Of a stretch of 32,325 nt of DNA, positions 16,035 through 23,170 are shown piece after piece. The notes below the pieces were generated by a model. That model saw only the letters and a program-made list of their open reading frames with translations, was not told the DNA's origin and ran no database searches. The stretch spans positions 1-32,325 of the IMG/VR virus record IMGVR_UViG_3300045910_000023; one strand, written 5' to 3'. How positions within the stretch are numbered: the first letter of the stretch is position 1; each line of letters opens with the position of its first letter. Source of the stretch: a virus. Position numbers and translations under genes: made by a program.

Positions 16035-16170
16035 ATGCGGAACCTTGTAACACGTTCCGGCCCGGTATACAGCCCTAAACGCTGTATCTGGACAGTTCCG
16101 GCATGTTCTGACAGACAATTACCGTGCAGCTGGCCCGCCAGCCCGGCCGTAGTGGTCGGCAAGGCGGGTC

Positions 16171-16186
16171 ACTAGTGATCACTAGT
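16171..16186. promoter_or_regulatory. Perfect 16-bp palindrome (operator or recombination-site candidate)
   Basis: ACTAGTGATCACTAGT reads identically on both strands. The CTAG tetramer is rare elsewhere in this window but clusters in this intergenic region (also near 16183, 16436 and 16450). A palindrome of this size suits a dimeric repressor or an integration factor. Confidence 0.5.
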
Positions 16187-16269
16187 TACAGCGCGGCGGA
16201 ACAGGTGATCCCGAGGGTTTGCGCGGAAAGTACGGGAATGACCGAACGGACCAATGTTTATCGAGGCCG

Positions 16270-16309
16270 CTTGCGGTTAGCGTTGGTCGTTCGCGGTCGT
16301 TTCCGGTCG
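16270..16309. repeat. 10-bp tandem direct repeat array A
   Basis: Four consecutive 10-mers: CTTGCGGTTA, GCGTTGGTCG, TTCGCGGTCG, TTTCCGGTCG (consensus about NTTSCGGTCG). The last is identical to a unit of the array at 20381-20420. The exact 10-bp period places every copy on the same face of DNA, as in arrays bound by Xis/Cox-type or other polymerising proteins. Confidence 0.55.
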
Positions 16310-16512
16310 GTCGTTTGGGAATTGGGAGTGTACAAGAGATCCGGTTCCCGACGGTAGCACGGTCGGCCGTTTCGCGCCAAATCATTAGGGTTTCAGCACG
16401 TTCCGTCGTCTGTCCGTTCCGGCGAGGTCGCTGCACTAGCCGGAAAAACTAGTTACCGGGTTATACTGTTTCAGACACGTATACCGGTTTCATCTGAAAG
16501 GACAACGACGCC

Positions 16513-17922
16513 ATGACGACGCCCAACGCCAACGTAACGCCGTTCGAACGCCGCCGCGCCGCCGAGACCGCCCGCGCCGACCGCTACGCCGACCCGACCT
16601 CGACGGCACCAGCGGCCCGCCAGCGGGGCGCCCGGGCCGACGTGCCCGAGACTGCCGCCGACCCGGAGATCGCCGACGTGGCGACCCGCCAGCCCGCCCG
16701 GCGCGCCGCCCGCGCCCGGGTCGCCGTTCCGACGCCGCACAAGTACCGGCGGGTCATGGGAACGGGTCACCTGTTCCGCCAGACCGGCCCGGGCAAATCG
16801 AAAAATTGGTCGATGCAGTTTTACGACGCCGACGGCGTCAAGCGGATCAAGACCAGCGGCACGCGCGACAAGACCGAAGCGCGGCAGCGGTTGAACGAGA
16901 TCCTTGCCGCCATCGGGCGCGGCGAGAACATCGATCACATTGCCGCGCCGCGTTCGAAGGTCTGGACGTTCGACGACGCCGCCGCGCTGTATCTGGAACG
17001 ACTCGCCGCCGACGGTTGCGGCACGTACAAACCGGCGCAGCTGATCGAGAACCATTTGCGACCGGCGTTCGGCGGGCTGGCGAAGTTCTCCGACGTGACC
17101 GCCGACCGGATCCGCAAGTTCGAAGCGGCGAAACTCGCCGAGGGTTTGTCGCGCGCGACCGTCAACGGGTACCTTGCCGCGCTGCGCCGCATGTTCCGGT
17201 TGTCGGCCCGTCTCGGCAAGATCGGCGCGGTGCCCGAGTTCGAATTGCCCGACCCGAAGAACGCGCGGAAAGGGTTTTTCAAGCGCGACCAATTCGATCA
17301 GGTGACGCCGCACTTACCCGAGGATCTACGGCTGGCGGTCGTGTTCGCGTACTTGCTCGGCTGGCGGTTGGCGTCGGAGGTTTGCATTCTGACGTGGGAA
17401 ACGCACGTCGACCGCGAAACCAAAACCGTGCGGCTGGAACCGGGCGAGGCGAAGAACGACGAGGGACGACTGATCGCGTACGGTCAGTTCCCCGCGCTGG
17501 CCGACGTGATCGACGCGGCATGGCGGGCGAAGGGCGAACGGGAAGCGCGCGGCGTGCGGTCGCCGCTGGTGTTCCCGCAGGCGAACGGCCGACCGATGGT
17601 GCAGGCGCCGTGCCCGTCGCAACCAAAGGGCGCGTTACAGAAATCGGTACGCGACCGGTTCAACGCTGCCTGTAAGGCGGCGGGCGTCGAGGGTCGCCGC
17701 CCGCACGACATGCGGCGCAGCGCGGCGCGTAATCTAGTGACCATCGCGGGCATTCCCGAAAATCTCGCCATGAAGATCACCGGGCACCTAACGCGCGACG
17801 TGTTCGACCGGTACCACATCGTCAACCCGGCCGACGTCGCCGCCGCACTCGGCCAGCTGGCGACGACGGACGCGGGCGCGCCGGTCACGCTGGCGACGCC
17901 CGAGGCAACGCCCGTCGTATAA
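16513..17922 (+). CDS. int: Tyrosine integrase
   Basis: 469 aa. Site-specific recombinase that joins attP with attB. Catalytic residues are visible: Arg285 (GWRLASEV), Lys314 (GEAKND), His398-x-x-Arg401 (PHDMRRSAARN), His425 (GHLTRDV) and nucleophile Tyr434 (FDRYHIV). A core-binding SAM-like domain covers about 150-240, and an AP2-like arm-binding segment (GTGHLFRQTGPG...SMQFYDADGVKRIKTSGTRDKTEARQRLNEI) covers about 83-130. Residues 1-80 are an unusual disordered Ala/Arg-rich extension; an in-frame ATG at 16756 would remove it, but the ATG at 16513 has AAAGGA about 11 nt upstream. A strong terminator follows at 17941. Confidence 0.95.
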   Translation: MTTPNANVTPFERRRAAETARADRYADPTSTAPAARQRGARADVPETAADPEIADVATRQPARRAARARVAVPTPHKYRRVMGTGHLFRQTGPGKSKNWSMQFYDADGVKRIKTSGTRDKTEARQRLNEILAAIGRGENIDHIAAPRSKVWTFDDAAALYLERLAADGCGTYKPAQLIENHLRPAFGGLAKFSDVTADRIRKFEAAKLAEGLSRATVNGYLAALRRMFRLSARLGKIGAVPEFELPDPKNARKGFFKRDQFDQVTPHLPEDLRLAVVFAYLLGWRLASEVCILTWETHVDRETKTVRLEPGEAKNDEGRLIAYGQFPALADVIDAAWRAKGEREARGVRSPLVFPQANGRPMVQAPCPSQPKGALQKSVRDRFNAACKAAGVEGRRPHDMRRSAARNLVTIAGIPENLAMKITGHLTRDVFDRYHIVNPADVAAALGQLATTDAGAPVTLATPEATPVV

Positions 17923-17940
17923 TCGCGACGGCGTCGACAT

Positions 17941-17999
17941 TCGCCCGGTCGGTCTGGCATCTTGGGCAGCTGCTAGAACCGGCCGGGCGATTTTTGTTT
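17941..17999 (+). terminator. Rho-independent terminator of the integrase
   Basis: TCGCCCGGTCGGT (17941-17953) pairs with ACCGGCCGGGCGA (17978-17990), 13 bp with one G-U pair, followed directly by TTTTTGTTT. The 24-nt loop contains the palindrome GCAGCTGC (17967-17974). Confidence 0.88.
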
Positions 18000-18052
18000 G
18001 TCCTACTGATCAACCCGCCGCCCGTCGGCCGTCGCGCACTCTGCGCGGCATC

Positions 18053-19462
18053 ATGGCCGAACTCACCAAAGAACAGGCATACGACCAGATCGCCGACGTC
18101 GTGCACGCGTACGACGGACAAACCCCCGTACCACCCGACCCGCCCGCCGACGTCGTTGTCGCCGACGGCGCGTCGCTACAGGCCGCACTGAACGCGAACG
18201 CGTCGGCCCGGTCGTTTCTCGTCATGGGCCGTCGACAGGAACGGGTACGCGTCGACCGGCCCGGCGTCGCGATTGCGTTCGACGAGACCGACGACGACGC
18301 GGGAATCGACGGCGTCGACAACCAACCGACCATCGGGATCTATGCGTCCGACGTGACCGTACGACGCGGCACGCTGCGCCCGGGCGGCAGCGCGGATCGC
18401 TGCACCATGGTCGAGATCGGCACGTACGACGCGACCGACCCGACCGCGCAACCGCGCAACGTACTCGTTGAGGATCTGATCGTCGACGGGTTGTACCGCA
18501 CGAAACACGCGTACGCGATTCACGGCGGGTGCCGCGTCAACCGTACGACCGTGATCGGCGTCGGTCTCGACGGCGTCGAGACGCACGGCGTTTGGATCCT
18601 GAACTCGCCCGGCGATATCACCGTCGAGAACAGCCATATTGAGGCGGCAGCAATCGGCGTGTTCTGCGGCGGCGACACGTTCAGGATCGGGCAAGTCCCG
18701 GTCGGGATCCTCATTCGCAACAACACGATCTATAAGCCGGACGAGTGGCGATCCAAACCGTACGTCGTAAAGTGCGGCGTCGAGTTCAAGGGCGGGCGAC
18801 AGATCACCATCGAACACAACGAGATCGACGGCAATTGGGCCGACGGTCAAGACGGCGACGTCATGAACCTGAAAGCGGAATCGCAGTACGGCGCCGACCC
18901 GTTCGTCGATCTGCGCGACGTGATCGTACGCCTCAATATCATCCGTCGGACGTCGGGCGGGATCTCGATTGGCGGGCCGATGAACTACCCGCATCAAGGC
19001 GTGCACAACATCACGATTGACCGCAACACGTGCACTATCGACAAAAACATCGTTGGTGATCGCAATCAGGCGGGCAGCGGGCGCGGGTTGCAGATCCAAG
19101 GACCAATCCCCAACCTGCACGTACTCGGCAACGTGTTTGACGGCAACGGTTCCAGCTGGTCGTACACGACCGGCGCGCAGCTGACCGGCGCGCGGTTCGA
19201 AGGGAACACCGCGAATCACGGATCGTACGGGTTCACGGGCGACAACGTCTCGCCGAAATCATCGGCGGTCGATTGCCTGTCGCGGTACTTCCCGGGCGCG
19301 GTGTGGATGAACAACACGATCCGCGTTCAGGAGGGAAAGACGTACACGTATCCGCCGGGTACAACCATCGTGCCCGCGACGCGCGGCGCACGCCGTCGGC
19401 ACCGCGAGATCACGCGCCGCGACGTCGCGAATTTTTTGCGCGAAAACCGCTGGTACTTCTGA
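18053..19462 (+). CDS. Right-handed parallel beta-helix protein (tailspike/depolymerase-like)
   Basis: 469 aa. After a short N-terminal helix and a proline linker (DGQTPVPPDPPADVVV), the sequence is built of repeating short strands with Asn/Asp/Gly turns: NVLVEDLIVDG, VNRTTVIGVG, DITVENSHIE, VGILIRNNTI, QITIEHNEIDGNW, VIVRLNIIRRTSGGISIGG, NITIDRNTCTI, LHVLGNVFDGNG, ARFEGNTANHG. This is the pectate-lyase-type solenoid used by phage tailspikes and polysaccharide lyases. No signal peptide is visible. The C-terminus (GARRRHREITRRDVANFLRENRW) is basic and may attach it to another protein. It lies between integrase and repressor, outside the structural module, so it is either a displaced tailspike or a lysogenic-conversion gene; substrate and role are unknown. 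Confidence 0.8.
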   Translation: MAELTKEQAYDQIADVVHAYDGQTPVPPDPPADVVVADGASLQAALNANASARSFLVMGRRQERVRVDRPGVAIAFDETDDDAGIDGVDNQPTIGIYASDVTVRRGTLRPGGSADRCTMVEIGTYDATDPTAQPRNVLVEDLIVDGLYRTKHAYAIHGGCRVNRTTVIGVGLDGVETHGVWILNSPGDITVENSHIEAAAIGVFCGGDTFRIGQVPVGILIRNNTIYKPDEWRSKPYVVKCGVEFKGGRQITIEHNEIDGNWADGQDGDVMNLKAESQYGADPFVDLRDVIVRLNIIRRTSGGISIGGPMNYPHQGVHNITIDRNTCTIDKNIVGDRNQAGSGRGLQIQGPIPNLHVLGNVFDGNGSSWSYTTGAQLTGARFEGNTANHGSYGFTGDNVSPKSSAVDCLSRYFPGAVWMNNTIRVQEGKTYTYPPGTTIVPATRGARRRHREITRRDVANFLRENRWYF

Positions 19463-19625
19463 CAGGCGAGGGGGATTGACGAGCGCGCCGGTTTGCCGTC
19501 CAATAGCCCGGTTCCGACGACCGTTTTGTAACGCGGGTCGTCAGAGCCGGATCCCGGCGGCGGCGTGTTCGTCCGGCGTGTACGGGTTCCCCACGATCAA
19601 TCGACCGACTCGGAGGGTTGCCCGT
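19463..19625. other. Intergenic region with inverted repeat
   Basis: No convincing gene. GACGACC (19516-19522) and GGTCGTC (19536-19542) can pair around a 13-nt T-containing loop and may weakly end the beta-helix transcript. The stretch ends in GGAGGG (19612-19617), which serves the next gene. Confidence 0.35.
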
Positions 19626-19979
19626 ATGCGCGAAGCGTTGTCGCCCGCGCTAGCTGCGCGGTTGGCCGTTTGGCCGTCGTCTCTCCGCCGTACGACTCTG
19701 ATCATGCTGCGCGCGGTCGTCGTGTCGTGCGGTCGCACGCCGCCCGACGCCGTGCGCGGGTTTACTCCGATGGTCGCGGCGTACCTCGATCATTTGCCTT
19801 TGCGGTTGCGGCACCGCTGGATCGACGCGCTGGCCGAGACGGCACGACGTCGAGACGCGGCCGACCAACCGGATCGGCGCGTTCGCGGATCACTTCTATC
19901 AGCATTGCCGCCAGCGACCGCCGCAACGGTGCGCCAGCTGCGCGCCCGAGTGCCAGCCATTCGCGGTCGTCGTCTGTAA
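19626..19979 (+). CDS. Small hypothetical protein, antisense to the repressor 3' end
   Basis: 117 aa. A strong ribosome-binding site (GGAGGG, 8 nt before ATG 19626) and a helical N-terminal region (ALSPALAARLAVWPSSLRRTTLIMLRAVVVS, PMVAAYLDHLPLRLRHRWIDALAETARRR) support it. After about residue 78 third positions stop favouring G/C and the sequence turns Arg/Pro/Ala-rich, where it runs antisense to the repressor gene for 218 bp. The function is unknown. Either the true gene once ended near 19860 and has read on into its neighbour, or the tail is tolerated. Confidence 0.5.
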   Translation: MREALSPALAARLAVWPSSLRRTTLIMLRAVVVSCGRTPPDAVRGFTPMVAAYLDHLPLRLRHRWIDALAETARRRDAADQPDRRVRGSLLSALPPATAATVRQLRARVPAIRGRRL

Positions 19980-20292
19980 GCGCGCCGTTGCTGTCGGCGG
20001 CGGGCGACGCGGTGTACTCGCGGAGTTCATCGTACGGCGTCACGACGCCGCGCAATAGCTTCGCGGGCGGGCACCCGATAGCGTCGGCCAGCCGTTTGAT
20101 CGTTCCGGGTTCGGGCACGTGCGCCGACCGTTCCCAGCTAGAGATCGGCGTCGGTCGACGCATACCGAGGCGTTCGGCGAGATCCTCTTGCGTCAATCCG
20201 GCGTCGAGTCTCGCTTGCCGCAGCGCGGCACCGAACACCATGCGTTGCGGCGGGTTCACTACATCGGGTTTGGGCGTGCGTCGGTTCGTCAT
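19762..20292 (-). CDS. XRE-family (Cro/CI-type) repressor
   Basis: 176 aa. The helix-turn-helix domain covers about residues 18-82: FGAALRQARLDAGLTQEDLAERLGMRRPTPISSWERSAHVPEPGTIKRLADAIGC. The rest is helical (DREWLALGRAAGAPLRRSLAAMLIEVIRERAD) and then low-complexity, without a LexA-type Ser/Lys protease. The ATG at 20292 is used; a Met 15 codons upstream is poorer. The gene is divergent from the early operon, and an 8-bp-arm inverted repeat lies just upstream, the expected arrangement for a lysogeny repressor controlling both directions. Its last 73 codons overlap a + strand gene. Confidence 0.85.
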   Translation of the reverse strand: MTNRRTPKPDVVNPPQRMVFGAALRQARLDAGLTQEDLAERLGMRRPTPISSWERSAHVPEPGTIKRLADAIGCPPAKLLRGVVTPYDELREYTASPAADSNGALTDDDREWLALGRAAGAPLRRSLAAMLIEVIRERADPVGRPRLDVVPSRPARRSSGAATAKANDRGTPRPSE

Positions 20293-20325
20293 GCTGGGGA
20301 TAGTCCAATTCACGTATTGACAGGG

Positions 20326-20346
20326 ATTCGCCGCCATCCGGCGAAT
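20326..20346. promoter_or_regulatory. Candidate repressor operator (inverted repeat)
   Basis: ATTCGCCG (20326-20333) and CGGCGAAT (20339-20346) form a perfect inverted repeat with a 5-nt centre, 34 bp upstream of the XRE repressor start. It suits a dimeric XRE repressor, and could also fold in the repressor mRNA leader. Confidence 0.5.
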
Positions 20347-20380
20347 TTCTGGCGCTCAGCATAAACCCAAGTGACGGCAC

Positions 20381-20420
20381 ATTGCGAGCGTTTCCGGTCG
20401 TTTCTGATCGCTTGCGGTCG
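20381..20420. repeat. 10-bp tandem direct repeat array B
   Basis: Consecutive 10-mers ATTGCGAGCG, TTTCCGGTCG, TTTCTGATCG, CTTGCGGTCG, with TTTCCGGTCG shared exactly with array A near the integrase. The array ends 17 bp before the -35 box of the early promoter, so a bound protein could control that promoter. Confidence 0.6.
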
Positions 20421-20437
20421 TTAGATCCCGCCTGAGT

Positions 20438-20466
20438 TTGACACTCGCTTTTGACGGGCGTATACC
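20438..20466 (+). promoter_or_regulatory. Early promoter with near-consensus -35/-10, likely leaderless transcript
   Basis: TTGACA (20438-20443), a 17-nt spacer and TATACC (20461-20466). The ATG of the first early gene begins 8 nt after the -10 box, so transcription should start at or within a few bases of the start codon, leaving no room for a ribosome-binding site. Confidence 0.75.
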
Positions 20467-20474
20467 GTGCCGTC

Positions 20475-20789
20475 ATGCGTTCGAAAAATCACGACGACGA
20501 CGACGCCGCGGCGTACAAGAGTCTCGACGACGCGCCGCTGATCCTCCTACTCCCTGAGATCGCGCGGATCTACCGGCTGGGCGCGACGACGATCCGCCGC
20601 CGGGTGTTGGCGGGCCAGTTCCGCCCGAAACCGTACGACGTGCGTCCGTACCGCTGGCGCAAGGTCGACGTTGCCGCCGATCTCCGCGACCGCGCCGGGC
20701 AGGATCACACCGCGCGCCCGCGCCCGCGTCGCCGCCGCCGCGCGCCCGTGAACGGCGCGCCCGCCGCCGTCGCTGCCGACCAGTCGTAA
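20475..20789 (+). CDS. Excisionase-like helix-turn-helix protein (Xis/Cox candidate)
   Basis: 104 aa. LLLPEIARIYRLGATTIRRRVLAGQFRPKPYDVRPYRWRKVDVAADL (residues 24-70) is a winged HTH of the MerR/excisionase type: 'l...eiA...glg..tIrr.v..G.l.P.r....yrw...dv...l'. It is followed by a strongly basic tail (RPRPRRRRRAP) that could contact DNA. It is the first gene of the early operon, directly after the promoter at 20438-20466. The same 10-bp repeat array occurs before its promoter and before the integrase, which supports a role in directing excision and autoregulation; this link is inferred. Confidence 0.7.
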   Translation: MRSKNHDDDDAAAYKSLDDAPLILLLPEIARIYRLGATTIRRRVLAGQFRPKPYDVRPYRWRKVDVAADLRDRAGQDHTARPRPRRRRRAPVNGAPAAVAADQS

Positions 20790-20818
20790 CCGGTTCTCCC
20801 AATCAGGAGGGTTGCCCC

Positions 20819-21637
20819 ATGCCCGAGGAAAGTACCGCGCTGGCGACAGCTACGCCCGCGCCGTTGCTGAACGGTGCCGCACTCGCCAAAGCGTTCGATC
20901 ACTACCTAGAGATCCAAGCGGCAATCGACCGCGCGCGACCCGACGCGATCATGACCATCGGCGACCGGAAGTTCCGGCGCAAACCGTATTGGCGCGCCGT
21001 GCGGATCGCGTTTCGGTTGTCGGTCGAACCGGTCGAAGAACTCCGCGACGTGTTCGGCGTGTTGCCCAACGGTGCCGAGAACGTCGTGTATCGCGTGACG
21101 TACCGCGCCGCTGGTGCCGATGGTCTCGCCGTCACGGGCGACGGCGCGTGTTCGTCGATTGAGAAGTTCGCCAAAGGCGGCATGTCGCAGGCGACCGAAC
21201 ACAACGTCAGATCGCACGCGCATACCCGCGCGTTCAACCGGGCGATCTCCAATCTGGTTGGGTTCGGCGAGGTCTCAGCCGAAGAAATCGACGGCGACGA
21301 ACACGACCCGCGCCCGGGCGGATCGCCGCGCCGCGCCGCGCCCGCGCGCCCGGCGGTCGCGGCACCGACCGGCGCGCCCGTGATCACCGACGGCCAGCGT
21401 AAACGGCTGTTCGCCATTGCCCGGGAACACGGGCGCGATCACGCCGCCATCAAAGCGATCCTTGCAGCGCACGGGATCGATCACACCGACCAGATCCCGC
21501 GCGACAAGTACGACCTGATCATCGCGGCACTGTCGGCCGTCGACGAAGAACGCGCCGCGCATGCCGACGCCGCCGCCGAACGCGAACCCGGATCCGACGA
21601 CGGCGACGCGCCGGTCGACGGCGAGGTCGTGTCGTGA
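20819..21637 (+). CDS. Putative ssDNA-annealing/recombination protein
   Basis: 272 aa. A perfect AGGAGGG (20805-20811) lies 7 nt before the ATG. Conserved-looking stretches are FRRKPYWRAVRIAFRLSVEPVEE (52-74), a beta region YRVTYRAAGADG, GDGACSSIEK (108-116) and ATEHNVRSHAHTRAFNRAISNLVGFGEVSAEE (126-156). The last recalls the motif of phage recombination proteins ending in a helical domain, and the C-terminal ITDGQRKRLFAIAREHG...IIAAL is found in many phage annealing proteins. Pairing with the RecB-like nuclease next door fits a two-component annealing system. The family cannot be named with certainty. Confidence 0.6.
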   Translation: MPEESTALATATPAPLLNGAALAKAFDHYLEIQAAIDRARPDAIMTIGDRKFRRKPYWRAVRIAFRLSVEPVEELRDVFGVLPNGAENVVYRVTYRAAGADGLAVTGDGACSSIEKFAKGGMSQATEHNVRSHAHTRAFNRAISNLVGFGEVSAEEIDGDEHDPRPGGSPRRAAPARPAVAAPTGAPVITDGQRKRLFAIAREHGRDHAAIKAILAAHGIDHTDQIPRDKYDLIIAALSAVDEERAAHADAAAEREPGSDDGDAPVDGEVVS

Positions 21638-22287
21638 GTACGGCACGCGTCCGACGCACCGAACGCCGAACGCTGGTGCAGCTGTCGCCGCGCCCGGCGC
21701 AGCTGCCCGCGTCGTTCACGCCGCCCGGGTTGACGTTCGACGAACCGACGCACCGGTACGAACTCGACGGGCGCGACCTGATCAGCGTGACGCGGGCGAT
21801 TGATGCCGCGTCGTTGATCGACCATGCGTTTTTCACCGACGACGCGCGCGCACTCGGCACGCGCGTACATGCCGCGATTGCACTTGGCGCGTTCGACGGC
21901 GACGACGAGACCGCGCCGTACCTGAACGCGTACCGGGCGTTTCTCGCCGAGACCGCATACGAGGTCGTCGCCCGCGAAGAACGGCTAGGCGACGCGTCGC
22001 TAGGCGTCGCGGGTACCTGCGATCTGCGCGGGCGGTTCCCCGACGCGTACCCCGACATGGTCGATCTCGTCGATCTCAAGACGGGCGAGATCCCGCCGTG
22101 GGTCGGGTACCAGACCGCCGGATACGTGCGGCTGTTCCCGCCGGTCGTGCGCGTGCGCACGCGCCGCTGGGTCGTGCAGCTGCGCGGCGACGGCGGGTAC
22201 CGGTTGCGCCCGCTGGTGAACCCGAACGATGCGTCGGTGTTTCTGGCGGCGGTCACGATTGCGCGCGCGAAAGCCGGGCGGTTGTGA
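21634..22287 (+). CDS. PD-(D/E)XK (RecB/Cas4-like) exonuclease
   Basis: 217 aa, GTG start overlapping the previous stop (GTGA). Motifs in order: LGTRVHAAIALG (His79), SLGVAGTCDLRG (Asp130), DMVDLVDLKTGEIP (Asp147-x-Lys149) and GYQTAGYVRLF (Gln160, Tyr164). This is the RecB-nuclease signature (H, D, D-x-K, Q-x-x-x-Y) of phage 5'-3' exonucleases and Cas4 proteins. There is no cysteine cluster, so no Fe-S site of the Cas4 kind. It would resect DNA ends for the annealing protein encoded upstream. Confidence 0.82.
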   Translation: MSTARVRRTERRTLVQLSPRPAQLPASFTPPGLTFDEPTHRYELDGRDLISVTRAIDAASLIDHAFFTDDARALGTRVHAAIALGAFDGDDETAPYLNAYRAFLAETAYEVVAREERLGDASLGVAGTCDLRGRFPDAYPDMVDLVDLKTGEIPPWVGYQTAGYVRLFPPVVRVRTRRWVVQLRGDGGYRLRPLVNPNDASVFLAAVTIARAKAGRL

Positions 22288-22994
22288 TGGCGGAACGATC
22301 CGACTACCCGCCCGACGAAATGCGACTCGCCATCGACGCACCGCACGTCGACGCAACCGACGTCGCCGACCGTCTGACCGGGATCGCGACGATCACCAAC
22401 ACCGAGACCGCCGAGATCGTCGCCGACGTACTCGGCGCGTGCGTTCAGCTGCGCGCGAAGATCGCCGCGACGTTCGACCCGCATATCGCCCGGGCGTTCG
22501 CCGCACACCGCGAATTGCTGCGAGAGAAACGCGACGCGGAGAACGAGACCGCCCGAATCGAACAGCGGGCGCGCGACCTCCTGTCGGTCTGGGTCGCCGC
22601 TGAACGGGCGCGGGTCAACGCCGAACGTCTCGACGCCGACCGCGACCGCGACGACGAGGTCGTCGCACTGACAGCGGAACTCGACGCCGCCGAACAAGCG
22701 GGCGATTTCGCCGCCGCCGAACACGTGCGCGACGAGATCGCGTCGCTGCCGCCAGCGGCGATCACGCCCGCCGCGCTGCCGACCGGGATCAGTGCGCGCG
22801 AAACGTGGTCGGCGCGCGTCGACGATCTCGGCGCGCTGGTGCGCGCTGCCGCCGGGCACGCGCCATGGATCGCGCTGCTCAAACCCGACATGGTCGCACT
22901 CAACGCGCAAGCGCGGTCGTTGCGGTCGCGGCTGGCGATCCCGGGCGTGTCGGCCGTCAAGACGACCGGCGTTGCATCGAGGTCGGGCAAATGA
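22287..22994 (+). CDS. Coiled-coil phage protein of recombination operon
   Basis: 235 aa. It starts at ATG 22287, overlapping the nuclease stop. A long helix or coiled coil spans about 45-155 (LRAKIAATFDPHIARAFAAHRELLREKRDAENETARIEQRARDLL...ELDAAEQAGDFAAAEHVRDEI). The C-terminus, ARETWSARVDDLGALVRAAAGHAPWIALLKPDMVALNAQARSLRSRLAIPGV, matches a segment common at the end of phage proteins encoded beside recombinases. The function is unknown; possible roles are a nuclease partner or a host-nuclease inhibitor. It is coupled to both neighbours by overlapping codons. Confidence 0.7.
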   Translation: MAERSDYPPDEMRLAIDAPHVDATDVADRLTGIATITNTETAEIVADVLGACVQLRAKIAATFDPHIARAFAAHRELLREKRDAENETARIEQRARDLLSVWVAAERARVNAERLDADRDRDDEVVALTAELDAAEQAGDFAAAEHVRDEIASLPPAAITPAALPTGISARETWSARVDDLGALVRAAAGHAPWIALLKPDMVALNAQARSLRSRLAIPGVSAVKTTGVASRSGK

Positions 22995-23170
22995 TGCCTC
23001 GCTGTTCGCGGTGCAAGGCGCGGTGTCCCGTACGGATCCCGCGTCACTCGGCCGAACGCGGTACCGAATGGCTGTGCGAGTACTGCGACGACGACGATCA
23101 CCAGCGCGCCGACCGGCAACAAAAGCGGTTCGACGTACCCGACAACCCGCCGCGCACCAAGGATGACTGA
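22994..23170 (+). CDS. Small zinc-ribbon protein
   Basis: 58 aa beginning MPRCSRCKARCPV; CSRC near the start and CEYC in the middle give a CxxC-CxxC zinc ribbon, followed by a charged tail. The ATG at 22994 follows another ATG at 22991; either overlaps the previous stop (ATGA). The function is unknown. Confidence 0.6.
   Translation: MPRCSRCKARCPVRIPRHSAERGTEWLCEYCDDDDHQRADRQQKRFDVPDNPPRTKDD

Larger units (their letters stand above)
16035..16512. promoter_or_regulatory. Regulatory region between divergent regulators and integrase, possible attP
   Basis: No gene seen in 478 bp, which is locally AT-richer than its surroundings. Elements: GTTCCGGC at 16054-16061, 16095-16102 and 16416-16423; the inverted pair ATACAG/CTGTAT (16067-16087); a perfect 16-bp palindrome at 16171-16186; a 10-bp repeat array at 16270-16309; the direct repeat ACTAGTTAC at 16181-16189 and 16448-16456; TATACT at 16462-16467 and TATACC at 16480-16485 as candidate -10 boxes; and the inverted repeat TTTCAGA/TCTGAAA (16469-16475, 16493-16499) flanking the second. 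Adjacent to an integrase, such a mix fits attP arm sites plus operators. No attP core can be named without the host site. Confidence 0.55.

Noticed and set aside
17954-17977. tRNA-like 3' end or attP core in the terminator loop
   Set aside because: No T-loop motif or acceptor stem; the segment is better explained as the loop of a terminator.
18176-19219. 347-codon minus-strand frame opposite the beta-helix gene
   Set aside because: Antisense shadow; the + strand shows clear solenoid repeats and normal codon use.
19541-19738. Small minus-strand frame downstream of the beta-helix gene
   Set aside because: No ribosome-binding site; it lies antisense to the better-supported start at 19626.
21519-22910. 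463-codon minus-strand frame opposite the recombination genes
   Set aside because: Arg/Ser-rich with no domain; the + strand nuclease motifs are decisive.
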